Assembly (NCBI GenBank): GCA_036003045.1
Contig: DASYSS010000052.1
Coordinates: forward strand, 1-64,000
Direction of reading: 5' to 3'
Source: Gemmatimonadaceae bacterium
Lineage (GTDB): Bacteria; Gemmatimonadota; Gemmatimonadetes; Gemmatimonadales; Gemmatimonadaceae
DNA: 64,000 nt
The notes under the pieces are model-generated. The model was not told where the DNA came from. It saw only the letters and a list, made by a program, of their open reading frames with translations, and ran no database searches. Of this stretch, positions 51,785-60,706 are shown in pieces. Positions within the stretch are counted from its first letter, which is position 1; each line of letters starts with the position of its first letter. The position numbers and the translations under genes are program-made.

Positions 51785-52992
51785 GCCGCCACCAGCGCGC
51801 GTGCCGGCTGCACGAGCGACGCGCGGCGCGCGGGAACGGCGCCGAACCCGAGGCCGATCACGAGGCCGACGCCGAACGACGACACGAGCGCTGACGTGGG
51901 AACGGCGACGGGCCAACCCAACGCGAGCCTGATCGCGAGCGCCCCCGCGCCACCGAGCATCGCGCCCACGGTCCAGCCACTCAGAGCGAGAATCGAAGAC
52001 TCCAGTAGAAACTGGATGACAATGTCTCGCGGCGTTGCGCCGACCGCCACCCGGAGCCCTATCTCGCTCGTGCGCTCGCGCACCGTGAGCAGCATCAATG
52101 CCATGATCCCCGTACCCCCGACGCCGAGTGCGACACCGGCAAGAACGGTCGTGAGGTTCGAGAGCGCGTCGGTCGTCCGGCGCTGAAGCGTGAAGAAGCG
52201 CGACGCGTCCTGAATCTCGAACGCGGCCTGCATCGATTGGCGGGGTGGGTGTCGGCGCGCGAGCAGTCCGTCAATCGCGGCTTCGGTCGTGCCGACGGCG
52301 TTCGGATCGGACGCGCTCACGTACACGGCGCTCAGCCAGGCGACGTTGAGCAGACGTCTCAGCGCGGTTCGCGTCGGCACGATGACCTGGTCGTCTTCGT
52401 CTCCGTCGGCAAGCACGCCCTTGGGCGCGAGCACGCCGACGACGTCGAAGGGAATGCCGCGGAGCCGAACCTGCTTGCCGACGATGTCTGGATCGGCGAG
52501 TTGGTCGGCGACGCGGGCGCCGAGCACGACGACCCGCCGCGCGGCGCGATCGTCGTCCTCGTCGAAGAGCCGTCCGCTGCGCAGACCAAAACGGCGCACG
52601 TCGAAGAACTCGGGTGTGGTGCCGAGCAATTGCGTCGGCACGGTACGCGTGCCGGACTTTACTTTCACCGCGCCGTCGATGCCCGGCGCCACGCTGGCGA
52701 TGTCCGGCAACTCCGCGATCGCGTCGTAGTCGGCGAGCGTCAGTGTCTTCACGGCGCCGCTCAACTCGCGCCGCGCTGCCGTGCGCCGTACAAGCGCCGG
52801 ACGCACGACGATGAGGTTCACGCCAAGGCTCTCGACGCCGCGCTGGATGTCACGGTCGGCACCGGTGCCGATTGCGTTCGTGACAAGTACCGCCGCTGTG
52901 CCGATGCTCACGCTCAAAACCGCGAGCGACGTTCGGAGCCGGTGGGAGAAGAGAGCACGGAGCGACGTGCCGATGTTGCGGCGAAGCTTCAT
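51781..52992 (-). CDS. MacB-like ABC permease 2
   Basis: 403 residues from ATG 52992. TM1 is LRTSLAVLSVSIGTAAVLVTNAIGTG. A periplasmic MacB core of about 220 residues (LTLADYDAIAELPDIASVAPGIDG, VVVLGARVADQLADPDIVGKQVRLRG) follows, then three helices: VLAGVALGVGGTGIMALMLLTVRERTSEIGLRVAVGA, ILALSGWTVGAMLGGAGALAI and SSFGVGLVIGLGFGAVPARRASLVQPARAL. This is the standard four-helix FtsX layout. With the other permease it probably forms a heterodimer on the ATPase at 54240. 39 bases separate it from permease 1. Confidence 0.93.
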   Translation of the reverse strand: MKLRRNIGTSLRALFSHRLRTSLAVLSVSIGTAAVLVTNAIGTGADRDIQRGVESLGVNLIVVRPALVRRTAARRELSGAVKTLTLADYDAIAELPDIASVAPGIDGAVKVKSGTRTVPTQLLGTTPEFFDVRRFGLRSGRLFDEDDDRAARRVVVLGARVADQLADPDIVGKQVRLRGIPFDVVGVLAPKGVLADGDEDDQVIVPTRTALRRLLNVAWLSAVYVSASDPNAVGTTEAAIDGLLARRHPPRQSMQAAFEIQDASRFFTLQRRTTDALSNLTTVLAGVALGVGGTGIMALMLLTVRERTSEIGLRVAVGATPRDIVIQFLLESSILALSGWTVGAMLGGAGALAIRLALGWPVAVPTSALVSSFGVGLVIGLGFGAVPARRASLVQPARALVAA

Positions 52993-53031
52993 GACGGGAG
53001 GCCGGGGGGCCGGTGGATCGGTAGGACGGCG

Positions 53032-54243
53032 TCACCTCAGCGCATCGACAGGATTGAGGTGCGCGGCGCGGCGGGCGGGGGCTACCCCGGCCATCAGACC
53101 TGTGATCGCGGCCGCGGCGAGGCCTACGAGAACCGCGCTCCACGAGAACGGTGCCGAGATGGGCATGCGACGAGTCGCCAGCTTGACGGCGAGGATCCCG
53201 AGCACGATGCCGGCGGCGCCGCCGAGCACGATGGTCGTCGCGGTCTCGAGCATGAACTGGCGGCGAATGTCGTCGGGCCCCGCGCCGACCGCGGTGCGCA
53301 ACCCGATTTCGGCGACCCGCTCGCTGACCGACGCGAGCATGATCACCGCGGCGACGATTCCACCGACGACGAGCGCGACGGCGCCGACGAGCGGTACGTA
53401 GAGCAACAGCACGCGCTCGATCTTTGACTCCATCCTGTGAATCTCGGTGGAGGTCATCATATGGAAGTCGTCGGCCTGGTCTCCCGCGAGCCCGTGACGA
53501 GCGCGGAGCACTCGACGGACCTGCTCGGCGGCCTCCTCTTCGCGACCGGCATTTTTCACGATGAGCTTGGCCCCGGAGATGTCGTCCACGTTCTTCACGC
53601 GCCGCATCATCGTCGTGACCGGGACGACGATCTCGTTGTCGCGGTCCATGCCGTGGAGGTCGACGCCGAAGCGATCGAGCACGCCGATCACGCGGAACGG
53701 CACGTTCCCGATCTCGACTTCGCCTCCGATCGGATCTTCGCCCGCGAAGAGCGAGTGCACGACGGTTTCGCCGATCAGCGCGACGCGTCCCATCCCGGTG
53801 ACCGCCGCCGCGTCGAAGTCCTGCCCGCGCGACACGCCGCGCTGCCACACCGGCGACCATCGCTCCGACTCGCCGAGCACCCGCGCCGTGGCGCTGGCGC
53901 CGCCACGTTTCACCGCCGCGTTGAACTTTTGCACCTGCGGATCCCACGCGTCGATCTCGGGAACTTCGCGGGCGACGGCGTCCATGTCGTCGAGCGTGAG
54001 CCGCGCCGAGCCGCCGCGCGGGCCGCCCATCATCGTGCCGCCGCCGGCTTGAATCAGGATGGCTTGGTCGCCGAGGATCTGCCGCACGGTTCGCAACATG
54101 ACTTCCTGCGCGCCGCGCCCGACTGAAAGCACGAAGGTCAGCGCCGCCACGCCGACGATGCTGCCGAGCATCATGAGGAACGTGCGCAGGGGGTAGCGGC
54201 GCATCGATCGGACACTCTGCTGCAGGAGACGTGAGCTCTTCAC
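53032..54243 (-). CDS. MacB-like ABC permease 1
   Basis: 403 residues from GTG 54243, in GTGA overlap with the ATPase stop and preceded by GGAGG. TM1 is YPLRTFLMMLGSIVGVAALTFVLSVG. The periplasmic core includes MTSTEIHRMESKIE at its end. TM2-4 are LVGAVALVVGGIVAAVIMLASVSERVAEIGLRTAVGA, TIVLGGAAGIVLGILAVKLA and VGLAAAAITGLMAGVAPARRAAHLNPVDALR. It is homologous to permease 2 but clearly diverged, which argues for a heterodimeric pump over a homodimeric MacB. Confidence 0.93.
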   Translation of the reverse strand: MKSSRLLQQSVRSMRRYPLRTFLMMLGSIVGVAALTFVLSVGRGAQEVMLRTVRQILGDQAILIQAGGGTMMGGPRGGSARLTLDDMDAVAREVPEIDAWDPQVQKFNAAVKRGGASATARVLGESERWSPVWQRGVSRGQDFDAAAVTGMGRVALIGETVVHSLFAGEDPIGGEVEIGNVPFRVIGVLDRFGVDLHGMDRDNEIVVPVTTMMRRVKNVDDISGAKLIVKNAGREEEAAEQVRRVLRARHGLAGDQADDFHMMTSTEIHRMESKIERVLLLYVPLVGAVALVVGGIVAAVIMLASVSERVAEIGLRTAVGAGPDDIRRQFMLETATTIVLGGAAGIVLGILAVKLATRRMPISAPFSWSAVLVGLAAAAITGLMAGVAPARRAAHLNPVDALR

Positions 54244-54941
54244 AGCGCCTCCTGAAGCGCGCGTTGTGTCGCTGAGCGCTGGTCCGAGACGACGCGTCCC
54301 GCATCGAGTCGAATGACGCGTTGTGCCCATGCGGCGACCGCGGGGTCGTGCGTCACGAGCACGATCGTGCGTCCGCTCGCGCTGAGCGTTTGTAGGACTC
54401 GCAACACTTCGCCCGCCGATTGCGGATCGAGATTGCCGGTCGGCTCGTCGGCGAGGATGAGGTCAGGCTCGTTGACGAGCGCGCGCGCGATCGCCACCCG
54501 CTGCTGCTGGCCGCCGGAGAGCTCTCCCGGTTTGTGCGACATCCGGTCGGACAGTCCCACCGCGTCGAGCGCGCGCTGGGCGAGGCCGACGGTCGAATCG
54601 CGATCCGAATAAACGAGTGGAAGCTCGACGTTCTCGAGCGCCGTCGTGCGCGCCAACAGATGAAACGCCTGAAAGACAAAGCCGATTCGTTTGTTGCGAA
54701 ACCGCGCGCGGTCGGCCGCGCTCGAGCGCGAGACTTCCTGCCCCTCGAACGTATAACGGCCGCCCGTCGGTTCATCGAGTAAGCCAAGCACGTTCATCAG
54801 GGTGGACTTTCCGGAACCGGATGCTCCGATCACCGCGATGAACTCACCGCGCGCGATCGTCAGCGAGACGCCGATGAGCGCGTCGATCGTTCCGCCGTCC
54901 GGACGTTGATACCGCTTGCCGATCTGCTCGAGCTCGATCAC
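54240..54941 (-). CDS. ABC transporter ATPase, MacB/LolD type
   Basis: 233 residues from GTG 54941 (GTGA overlap with the fusion-protein stop). Walker [20 protein letters not shown]-loop [22 protein letters not shown], signature [32 protein letters not shown] and [10 protein letters not shown] are all canonical. It drives the two adjacent permeases, which with the fusion protein make a MacAB/TolC-like or envelope-lipid exporting machine at the inner membrane. Confidence 0.97.
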   Translation of the reverse strand: MIELEQIGKRYQRPDGGTIDALIGVSLTIARGEFIAVIGASGSGKSTLMNVLGLLDEPTGGRYTFEGQEVSRSSAADRARFRNKRIGFVFQAFHLLARTTALENVELPLVYSDRDSTVGLAQRALDAVGLSDRMSHKPGELSGGQQQRVAIARALVNEPDLILADEPTGNLDPQSAGEVLRVLQTLSASGRTIVLVTHDPAVAAWAQRVIRLDAGRVVSDQRSATQRALQEAL

Positions 54942-56038
54942 GGCGAACCCTGTGGTTGAGTGTTGACGTCGCCGACGAGGACCTCGTCGCCCTCGCGAAG
55001 GCCGTTCACGATTTCGCAGTAGGTCTCGTCCTTGAGTCCTGGCGTCACCGATCGACGCTCGACGCTGTCGCTCCCGTCGCTCTTGCGAGTCCGCACGAGG
55101 ACGAACGCGCGCGTCCCCTGCCAGCGAATCGCGCGGATCGGCAGGGCGAGGACGTTTTCGCGTGTCGCCAACGCGATTCGCACCGTGGTCGTCATTTCGG
55201 GGCGCAGCGTGCGGTTCTTCGGTCGCTGGAACTGCACGACGGTCACGTAGTCCACGACGTTGTCGCGTATCTCGGCGGTCGGATGCACGGCGGTCACGCG
55301 CCCCTCGAACTCTTCGTCGCCGTACGTGTCCACCGTGAAGCGCGCCGTCTGACCCGAACGGATGCGTCCGATGTCGGTCTCGTCGACGTAGGCCCAGACC
55401 TCGAGCCGCGACGGATCGAGTAGCGTGAGGAAGGTCGGGGCGGAGAAGCTCGCGGCGACGGTCTCGCCCTCCTCGGTCGCGACCGATGACACGACGCCGG
55501 CGATTGGCGCAGTGATGCGCGCGTAGGCCACCTGGGCGGCCGCGTAGTCGAGACTCGCGCGGGCCGCCGCGACCTGCTGCTCGCCCACACCAACGTCGCG
55601 CTCGACCGCATCGATGTCGCTCTGCGCGAGGGTCTTAGCGTCGAACAGCGCGCGCTTCCGCGCGAGGTCGGCCTTGGCGAAGGTCAGCGCTGCCTCGAGC
55701 TGCTTGACGTTCGCGGCGGCCTGATCGCGCAACGCGACGAGGTCGCGGTCGTCGAGCTCGGCGAGCAGCTGGCCCTGGGTGACGCTGTCGCCGATCTGCA
55801 CGTACAGTCGCTTGACGACGCCGGAGATTCGCGAGCCGACCTTCACCTCCGCGCCGACGCGAGGCTTGATGACACCGGTGGCTTTTACCTGCGAGCCGAT
55901 GTCTCGTTTCGTGACTCGAACGACCGTGGGGCCACTCGTCGAAGGCCCCGTCGAGCGCGTGGCGCCGGTTCGGGCCAGAGCGAGACCGGCGACTACGATG
56001 ACGGCGAGACCAGCGCTCCCAAGAGCGACCTTGTTCAC
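54938..56038 (-). CDS. Periplasmic membrane fusion protein (HlyD/MacA type)
   Basis: 366 residues from GTG 56038, which puts the signal anchor VALGSAGLAVIVVAGLALA at the N-terminus; ribosome-site support is weak. Lipoyl half-motifs VGSRISGVVKRLYVQIGDSVTQGQLLAELDD and ARITAPIAGVVSSVATEEGETV flank an alpha hairpin (residues about 95-165, NVKQLEAALTFAKADLARKRALF). A beta-barrel and membrane-proximal domain follow (ALPIRAIRWQGTRAFVLVR). It would bridge the MacB-like pump to an outer-membrane channel. No TolC gene is adjacent; the divergent barrel at 56163 is of a different type. Confidence 0.94.
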   Translation of the reverse strand: MNKVALGSAGLAVIVVAGLALARTGATRSTGPSTSGPTVVRVTKRDIGSQVKATGVIKPRVGAEVKVGSRISGVVKRLYVQIGDSVTQGQLLAELDDRDLVALRDQAAANVKQLEAALTFAKADLARKRALFDAKTLAQSDIDAVERDVGVGEQQVAAARASLDYAAAQVAYARITAPIAGVVSSVATEEGETVAASFSAPTFLTLLDPSRLEVWAYVDETDIGRIRSGQTARFTVDTYGDEEFEGRVTAVHPTAEIRDNVVDYVTVVQFQRPKNRTLRPEMTTTVRIALATRENVLALPIRAIRWQGTRAFVLVRTRKSDGSDSVERRSVTPGLKDETYCEIVNGLREGDEVLVGDVNTQPQGSP

Positions 56039-56096
56039 GGAGCGAACGATAGGCCGCGAGCATTGCTGGATTGTTTCCGTCGCGTGAAAGAGCGTT

Positions 56097-56123
56097 GGCC
56101 CGGCGAAACCCCTGCGCCGGGCC
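56097..56123. promoter_or_regulatory. Perfect 9-9-9 inverted repeat between divergent transcription units
   Basis: GGCCCGGCG (56097-56105), nine spacer bases, CGCCGGGCC (56115-56123). It lies in the 124-base space between the pump operon (start 56038, minus) and the barrel gene (start 56163, plus). It is either an operator for a dimeric regulator or a GC-rich hairpin in the barrel gene's leader. Confidence 0.5.
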
Positions 56124-56162
56124 CCGCGTAGGTCGAAGCACCCCATCCGGTGACCTGCGCTG

Positions 56163-58457
56163 TTGATCGCGTCCCTCGTTCTCGTCTTCACGCTCCAGCT
56201 GGACGGCGGGCGGCCGCGTGCGCCCGCGGCCGACGTCGCCGCGCTCGTCGCTCGCGCTCGCGCCGCCCGGCTACAGCAGGACGCCGAGCTCGCCGCGTAC
56301 CAGGTCATCACACGGCAACGGATGTCATCCAGCATCGGGCTCGCGGCCGGGCTCACCGGGACTGGCGTTGCCGCGGCGGTGCGCGGAGGATCGCTCGGGA
56401 CTCTCGGCGCCCTCGGCGCAATGCGGCTCGCGGCGCGCTACGAATCGGTGGCGCGGCTCGGGTGGGACCACAAGCTCGGCGCATGGGGCGAAGTCATCGG
56501 TGCCCGCGCCGTCGTGCCGCTCATCGGTTTGGTAAAGACCGAGCCGGACAATGACGGCGAAGTGCCACTGATCCTTCCGTTCTATCCGGGGCGGGACCGT
56601 CTCTGGCCGACGACCGAAGTCGCGAACGACTTGCCGAAGTTCAAGGACTGGATCGAGCATCCGCTCGCGGCGGGCGCGGACAGCGTCTATCGCTTCTCGC
56701 TCGGTGACTCGATCAACATTCGGCTCCCCGACACTCGCGTGATCCACCTTCGCGAGATCCGCGTACAGCCGCGCCGGCCGTCGTCACGCCTCATCGTCGG
56801 CTCGCTCTGGGTGGACGTCGCGACGGGGAACCTCGTGCGCGCGGCCTATCGGCCCTCGGTCCCCGTCGACCTATGGCCGTTCATGCAGCGCGAGATGAGT
56901 CCCAAGGACACCGGGGCGGTGCGGCACCTCGGCCCGTTCACGGGAACGATTCGCGAGATCATCGTCGATCACGGCCTGTTCGAAGGAAAATTCTGGTTGC
57001 CGACGACTCGGATCGCGACCGGAGAAGGATCGGCCGCCGGCGCGCGTGTGACGCTCTCTATCCAGCAGACGTTCGAGTATACGTCCGTCACCTCGATGCC
57101 GGCGGGACAGCCGCGCGCCAACACGGAGACGGCGCCGGACGTCGACCCGCGCACCGGTCGACCGCGGCGCCCGGTTTGGTGGAGCTCACCGCGCGGCTCA
57201 CGCGAGTGTCGCCCGCCCGGCGACTCGTCGGCGAGATATTCCCCCGACTCTCTCGCGCGCGATGACAAGCTGGCCGTGCGCGTCGCCGAGGGCATTCCCT
57301 TCCGCGTGCTGATGCCGTGCACGAACGAGCAGTTGCTCGCGTCGCTTCCAGCGTCGATCTACTCACCGGGTGACGAGCTCTTTCCGAACACCGACTTCCA
57401 GGCGCTGCGCCGCGATGCCGAGTCGGCGCTCGCGATCGACAAACAGGCCGACTGGAATCCGCAGCGGCCGAAGATTCACTACGGCATCGACGACGGCATG
57501 CTCCGCTACAACAGGATCGAAGGGCTGTCGCCGGGAATCGGCTTGGACGGAGAGTTGGGGCAGGGTTACACGGCCGGCGGGCTCGCGCGCATTGGATTCG
57601 CCGACCATCAACCGCTCGCCGAGGCGTACCTGCAGCGCGGCAACGTCGCGACGTCGATCCGCGGCACGCTCTATCGGCGTCTCGACGCCGCGAACGACTG
57701 GGGAAACCCGCTCGGACTCGGCGCCTCGATCGCCGCCGCTGCATTCGGTCGCGACGACGGCATCTACTTTCGAACGGTCGGCGCCGAGTTGACCGGCGTG
57801 CGAAAGAGCTCGAGCGAGCGCGTCACCGTCTCGTGGCGCGTGTTCGGCGAGCGGCAGACGACCGCGGAGGTGGCGACGCAGCGCTCGCTCGCCAACGTTT
57901 CCAAGGCCGCGCCATTCGACACCAACATCGTCGCGAACGAAGGCTTCGTGGCGGGCGTCGCGGGCGGCGTGGCGTACTCGTGGGGCTTGGATCCGCGCGG
58001 ACTCGTCGTCAGCGGCAACACGCGCATCGAGGCTGCGCGCTGGCGCGACACCTACGCGCGCGGAATGACGGAGCTGACCATCGCCCATGGGTTCGGCGGC
58101 GACAAGCAGCTGACCCTCACCGGCGCGGCGGGATCCTCGCTCGGCGAAATGCCCGTGCAGCGTTTCTGGTACCTCGGCGGCCCGTACACCGTGCACGCGT
58201 ATCGTGTGGGCTCCGCGGCCGGGGACGCGTTCTGGTTCGGCCGCGCTCAGATCGCGTCCGGGCACCCGCTCTTTCGGCAAGTCGTCTTTGGCGATCTCGG
58301 ATGGGCCGGCGATCGCGATCAATTCGCGAGTGCGCACCCGTTGTCGTCGGCCGGCATTGGCGCCTCGACGCTCGATGGCCTGATCCGTCTCGACGTCGCA
58401 CGCGCGATCTCGCCCGGCACACAGTGGCGGCTCGACCTCTACTTCGAGATCCGGTAG
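56163..58457 (+). CDS. Large outer-membrane protein with C-terminal surface-antigen/ShlB-like barrel
   Basis: 764 residues from TTG 56163; an in-frame TGA at 56151 rules out longer forms except a CTG. The signal peptide is short (IASLVLVFTLQLDGG). The N-terminal 430 residues are a periplasmic region with a DUF-like beta domain (SSRLIVGSLWVDVATGNLVRAAYRP, GLFEGKFWLPTTRIATGEG). The C-terminal 300 residues form a barrel (LARIGFADHQPLAEAYLQRGN, FRTVGAELTGVRKSSSERVT, VQRFWYLGGPYTVHAYRVGS, SSAGIGASTLDGLIRLDVARAISPG), ending WRLDLYFEIR. The GGPYTVHAYRVG segment resembles the conserved VRGF loop of BamA/TpsB barrels. Export or assembly of an outer-membrane component is plausible; cargo unknown. Confidence 0.78.
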   Translation: MIASLVLVFTLQLDGGRPRAPAADVAALVARARAARLQQDAELAAYQVITRQRMSSSIGLAAGLTGTGVAAAVRGGSLGTLGALGAMRLAARYESVARLGWDHKLGAWGEVIGARAVVPLIGLVKTEPDNDGEVPLILPFYPGRDRLWPTTEVANDLPKFKDWIEHPLAAGADSVYRFSLGDSINIRLPDTRVIHLREIRVQPRRPSSRLIVGSLWVDVATGNLVRAAYRPSVPVDLWPFMQREMSPKDTGAVRHLGPFTGTIREIIVDHGLFEGKFWLPTTRIATGEGSAAGARVTLSIQQTFEYTSVTSMPAGQPRANTETAPDVDPRTGRPRRPVWWSSPRGSRECRPPGDSSARYSPDSLARDDKLAVRVAEGIPFRVLMPCTNEQLLASLPASIYSPGDELFPNTDFQALRRDAESALAIDKQADWNPQRPKIHYGIDDGMLRYNRIEGLSPGIGLDGELGQGYTAGGLARIGFADHQPLAEAYLQRGNVATSIRGTLYRRLDAANDWGNPLGLGASIAAAAFGRDDGIYFRTVGAELTGVRKSSSERVTVSWRVFGERQTTAEVATQRSLANVSKAAPFDTNIVANEGFVAGVAGGVAYSWGLDPRGLVVSGNTRIEAARWRDTYARGMTELTIAHGFGGDKQLTLTGAAGSSLGEMPVQRFWYLGGPYTVHAYRVGSAAGDAFWFGRAQIASGHPLFRQVVFGDLGWAGDRDQFASAHPLSSAGIGASTLDGLIRLDVARAISPGTQWRLDLYFEIR

Positions 58458-58492
58458 CTCTCGGTCGGCAGTGCCGGCCATCTTTCTCCGTT

Positions 58493-59431
58493 GTGACAAT
58501 CCGCATCGTCGTCCCCGACGACTTTCCGCCGGCTCTCGCCGGCACCGCCGCCGAGCTCGCGCTTCGCGAGTTGGGCGACGTCGCCATTTACACTGAGCGC
58601 GGCGCCGATCGCGAAGCTGAGCTGATCCGGCGCATTCGCGACGCCGACGTCGTGGTGAACATCCGCGCTCACGCGCGCTTCACGGCGGAGGTGATTGCCG
58701 CGGCGCCGAAGTTGAGACTCATATCGGTGTGGGGAACGGGCACTGACCACATCGATCACGTCGCCGCGAACGCTCGCGGCGTGTCGGTGGTGAGCACTCC
58801 GGGCGTGAACGCGAACGCGGTGGCCGAGCACACGATGGCGCTCATGCTGGCGATCACGCGGCGAATTCCCGCTCTGGACCATGCCGTGCGCGCCGGCCAG
58901 TGGCCGCGCGGCATGCTCACGCAACTCGAGGGCAAGACGCTGGGCGTCGTCGGGCTGGGCGCGATCGGGACACGCGTCGCCGAGCTCGCGAAGCCGTTCG
59001 GTATGCGGCTGCTGGCGTCGACGCTCGGCGACGACGCGGGACGCTCGGCGGCCGTCGGCGCGAAGCACGTGCCGATCGACCAGCTGCTGCGCGAATCAGA
59101 CGTGGTGTCGCTGCACCTCCGCCTCAGCGAGAAGACCGAGGGCTACATCGACGGTGCGCGTCTCGCACTGATGAAGCCGACCGCGTTCCTCGTCAACACC
59201 GCGCGCGCCGCGCTGGTCGATCGCGAGGCGCTCATCGCGGCGTTGCGTGACTCGCGCATGGCGGGAGCGGCGCTCGACGTCTTTCACGAGGAGCCGATCG
59301 CGGCCGCCGATCCGTTGCTCTCGCTGCCGAACGTCGTACTCACTCCGCACAACGCCGGGATGACGCCGGAGGTGATCGAGCTCGGCCTTCGGCGCGCGGT
59401 TCGGAACGTCGAGGCCTTTCTTGCGATGTGA
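58493..59431 (+). CDS. D-2-hydroxyacid dehydrogenase (NAD-binding)
   Basis: 312 residues from GTG 58493, 35 bases after the barrel gene. Substrate-domain segments are LRLISVWGTGTDHIDHVAANARGVSV and STPGVNANAVAEHTMALMLA. The NAD domain has TLGVVGLGAIGTRVAELA (GxGxxG). Catalytic residues are Arg in NTARAALVD, Glu in FHEEP and His in TPHNAG. It reduces a 2-keto acid or oxidises a D-2-hydroxy acid such as phosphoglycerate, glyoxylate or hydroxypyruvate; the sequence alone does not decide. It lacks the ACT/ASB regulatory domain of long SerA. Confidence 0.93.
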   Translation: MTIRIVVPDDFPPALAGTAAELALRELGDVAIYTERGADREAELIRRIRDADVVVNIRAHARFTAEVIAAAPKLRLISVWGTGTDHIDHVAANARGVSVVSTPGVNANAVAEHTMALMLAITRRIPALDHAVRAGQWPRGMLTQLEGKTLGVVGLGAIGTRVAELAKPFGMRLLASTLGDDAGRSAAVGAKHVPIDQLLRESDVVSLHLRLSEKTEGYIDGARLALMKPTAFLVNTARAALVDREALIAALRDSRMAGAALDVFHEEPIAAADPLLSLPNVVLTPHNAGMTPEVIELGLRRAVRNVEAFLAM

Positions 59432-59474
59432 CGGCGACGTGCAACGAATCGCCATCTGTGAACGCCGTGGCTGA

Positions 59475-60170
59475 CTACTCCCGCTCGAGCAATCGACTCA
59501 CGATTGCCGCCACGTGCAACTCGGTGGTGTCGAGTACGGGAAGGTCGGCGATGGTCGGCGCTCGCAACAGCAAGGGCAGCTCGGTGCCGCCGAGGATGAT
59601 TCCGTCGGCGTGGGTGCGATCGCGCACCCGGCGAACCAGCGCAATGAGCTCGTCGCGTGTTGCGTCCCGAAAGTCGCCTTTGAGCAGCTCCTCGACGTAC
59701 CGGGCGTGGATCCACGCGCGCTCCGTTTCGTCGGGCACGACGACGTCGACCCCGTAACGCGCGCAGACGGCCGGGTAGAAATCCGCCTGCATGGTGAATC
59801 GCGTGCCAAGCAGCAGCGGCCGCCGAAGACCGCGCCGACGGGCTTCCCCGGCGCACACTTCGACGATGCTGAGCAACGGGACGGACGACGCGGCCGCCAA
59901 CTCATCGAACACGAGATGCGGCGTATTCGCCGTCATCGCGACGAAGTCGACTCCGGCCCCCGTCAGTCGCCCGATCGACCCGAGCAGGTAATCGGTGAAC
60001 GCCGCGCGATCGTCCGCGACGAGCCGCAGCGCTCGTGTCGAGTCGAGGCTGTCGATGACGATCGAAGGCGCCGACGATGAATCGTGCTTGGCCCAGCCGT
60101 CGAGGATGCGCCGATAGTAGTCGATGGTTGATTCGGGGCCGAGTCCACCGACGAGGCCGACTATGGTCAT
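59475..60170 (-). CDS. Aspartate/glutamate racemase-fold protein without the catalytic cysteines
   Basis: 231 residues from ATG 60170. Family features are present: VGLVGGLGPESTIDYYRRIL at the N-terminus, SLLSIVE-like LLSIVEVCAG, and the two duplicated half-domains. In active racemases the two catalytic Cys residues sit in MxCNTxH and GCTE motifs. Here they read MTANTPH (Ala at that place) and LGGTELPLLL (Gly). So the protein either belongs to a subgroup with different chemistry or is not a racemase. It converges with the dehydrogenase gene (43 bases between stops). Cytoplasmic. Confidence 0.85.
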   Translation of the reverse strand: MTIVGLVGGLGPESTIDYYRRILDGWAKHDSSSAPSIVIDSLDSTRALRLVADDRAAFTDYLLGSIGRLTGAGVDFVAMTANTPHLVFDELAAASSVPLLSIVEVCAGEARRRGLRRPLLLGTRFTMQADFYPAVCARYGVDVVVPDETERAWIHARYVEELLKGDFRDATRDELIALVRRVRDRTHADGIILGGTELPLLLRAPTIADLPVLDTTELHVAAIVSRLLERE

Positions 60171-60210
60171 ATGCGGTTGAAGCATACGATGGCCTTCCAG
60201 GCGCGAGACG

Positions 60211-60639
60211 CTACCTGCCTCGCACCGGGGTGATCTGCGCTTGCAACGCGAGCCAACTGCCGGAGCGTTTGACCCAGATGTCCGTGTAGCGGTTCGTGCC
60301 GGTGGTACCGTCGGCGCGTACGAATGGCGTGATCGCGGTGATCACGGCGACGTCGCCGAGGAGCTTGACGCGCACGCTGTCGAGGTTGAACGAGCGATTC
60401 GTCATCGGCCGTTGCGCCGCGGCGAGAAAATCCGCCCGTCGCACGACCGAGCCGTCGGGGCAGAGGCACTCGAACTCCGGCGCGAGGTGCGTGTCATACC
60501 ACGCCGCGTCGCCCTTCATGAACGCGTCGACGTAGCCGCGATTCAGTTGGACCAGCTTGGCCCAGTCGCTTTGGGCCTCGAGGCGCGAGGCGAGGAGGGC
60601 GATGAGGAGGGAGCGGGCAAGGGTGGGGAGGCGCGCCAT
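60211..60639 (-). CDS. Secreted SnoaL/NTF2-like (DUF4440) protein
   Basis: 142 residues from ATG 60639, with a signal peptide (LARSLLIALLASRLEA-QS). The NTF2-like cone: LVQLNRGYVDAFMKGDAAWYDTHLAPEFECLCPDGSVVRRADFL, then strands VRVKLLGDVAVITAITPFVR and RYTDIWVKRSGSWLALQAQITPV. This is the standard DUF4440 pattern. Two Cys residues (ECLC) are unusual. These proteins are binding or enzymatic scaffolds of varied use. It is divergent from the FeS/NrfD gene and shares a promoter motif with it. Confidence 0.88.
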   Translation of the reverse strand: MARLPTLARSLLIALLASRLEAQSDWAKLVQLNRGYVDAFMKGDAAWYDTHLAPEFECLCPDGSVVRRADFLAAAQRPMTNRSFNLDSVRVKLLGDVAVITAITPFVRADGTTGTNRYTDIWVKRSGSWLALQAQITPVRGR

Positions 60640-60706
60640 GGGTCGTATTGGACGCGTGTCGAGTTGTGAGGGAGGCCGTCGGTGCAACGCAGGCGTCGAG
60701 TTCCGC

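Noticed and set aside
52237-53427. Plus-strand frame of 396 codons across the permease genes
   Set aside because: Shadow of the two MacB-like permeases; no family and an impossible composition for a folded protein.
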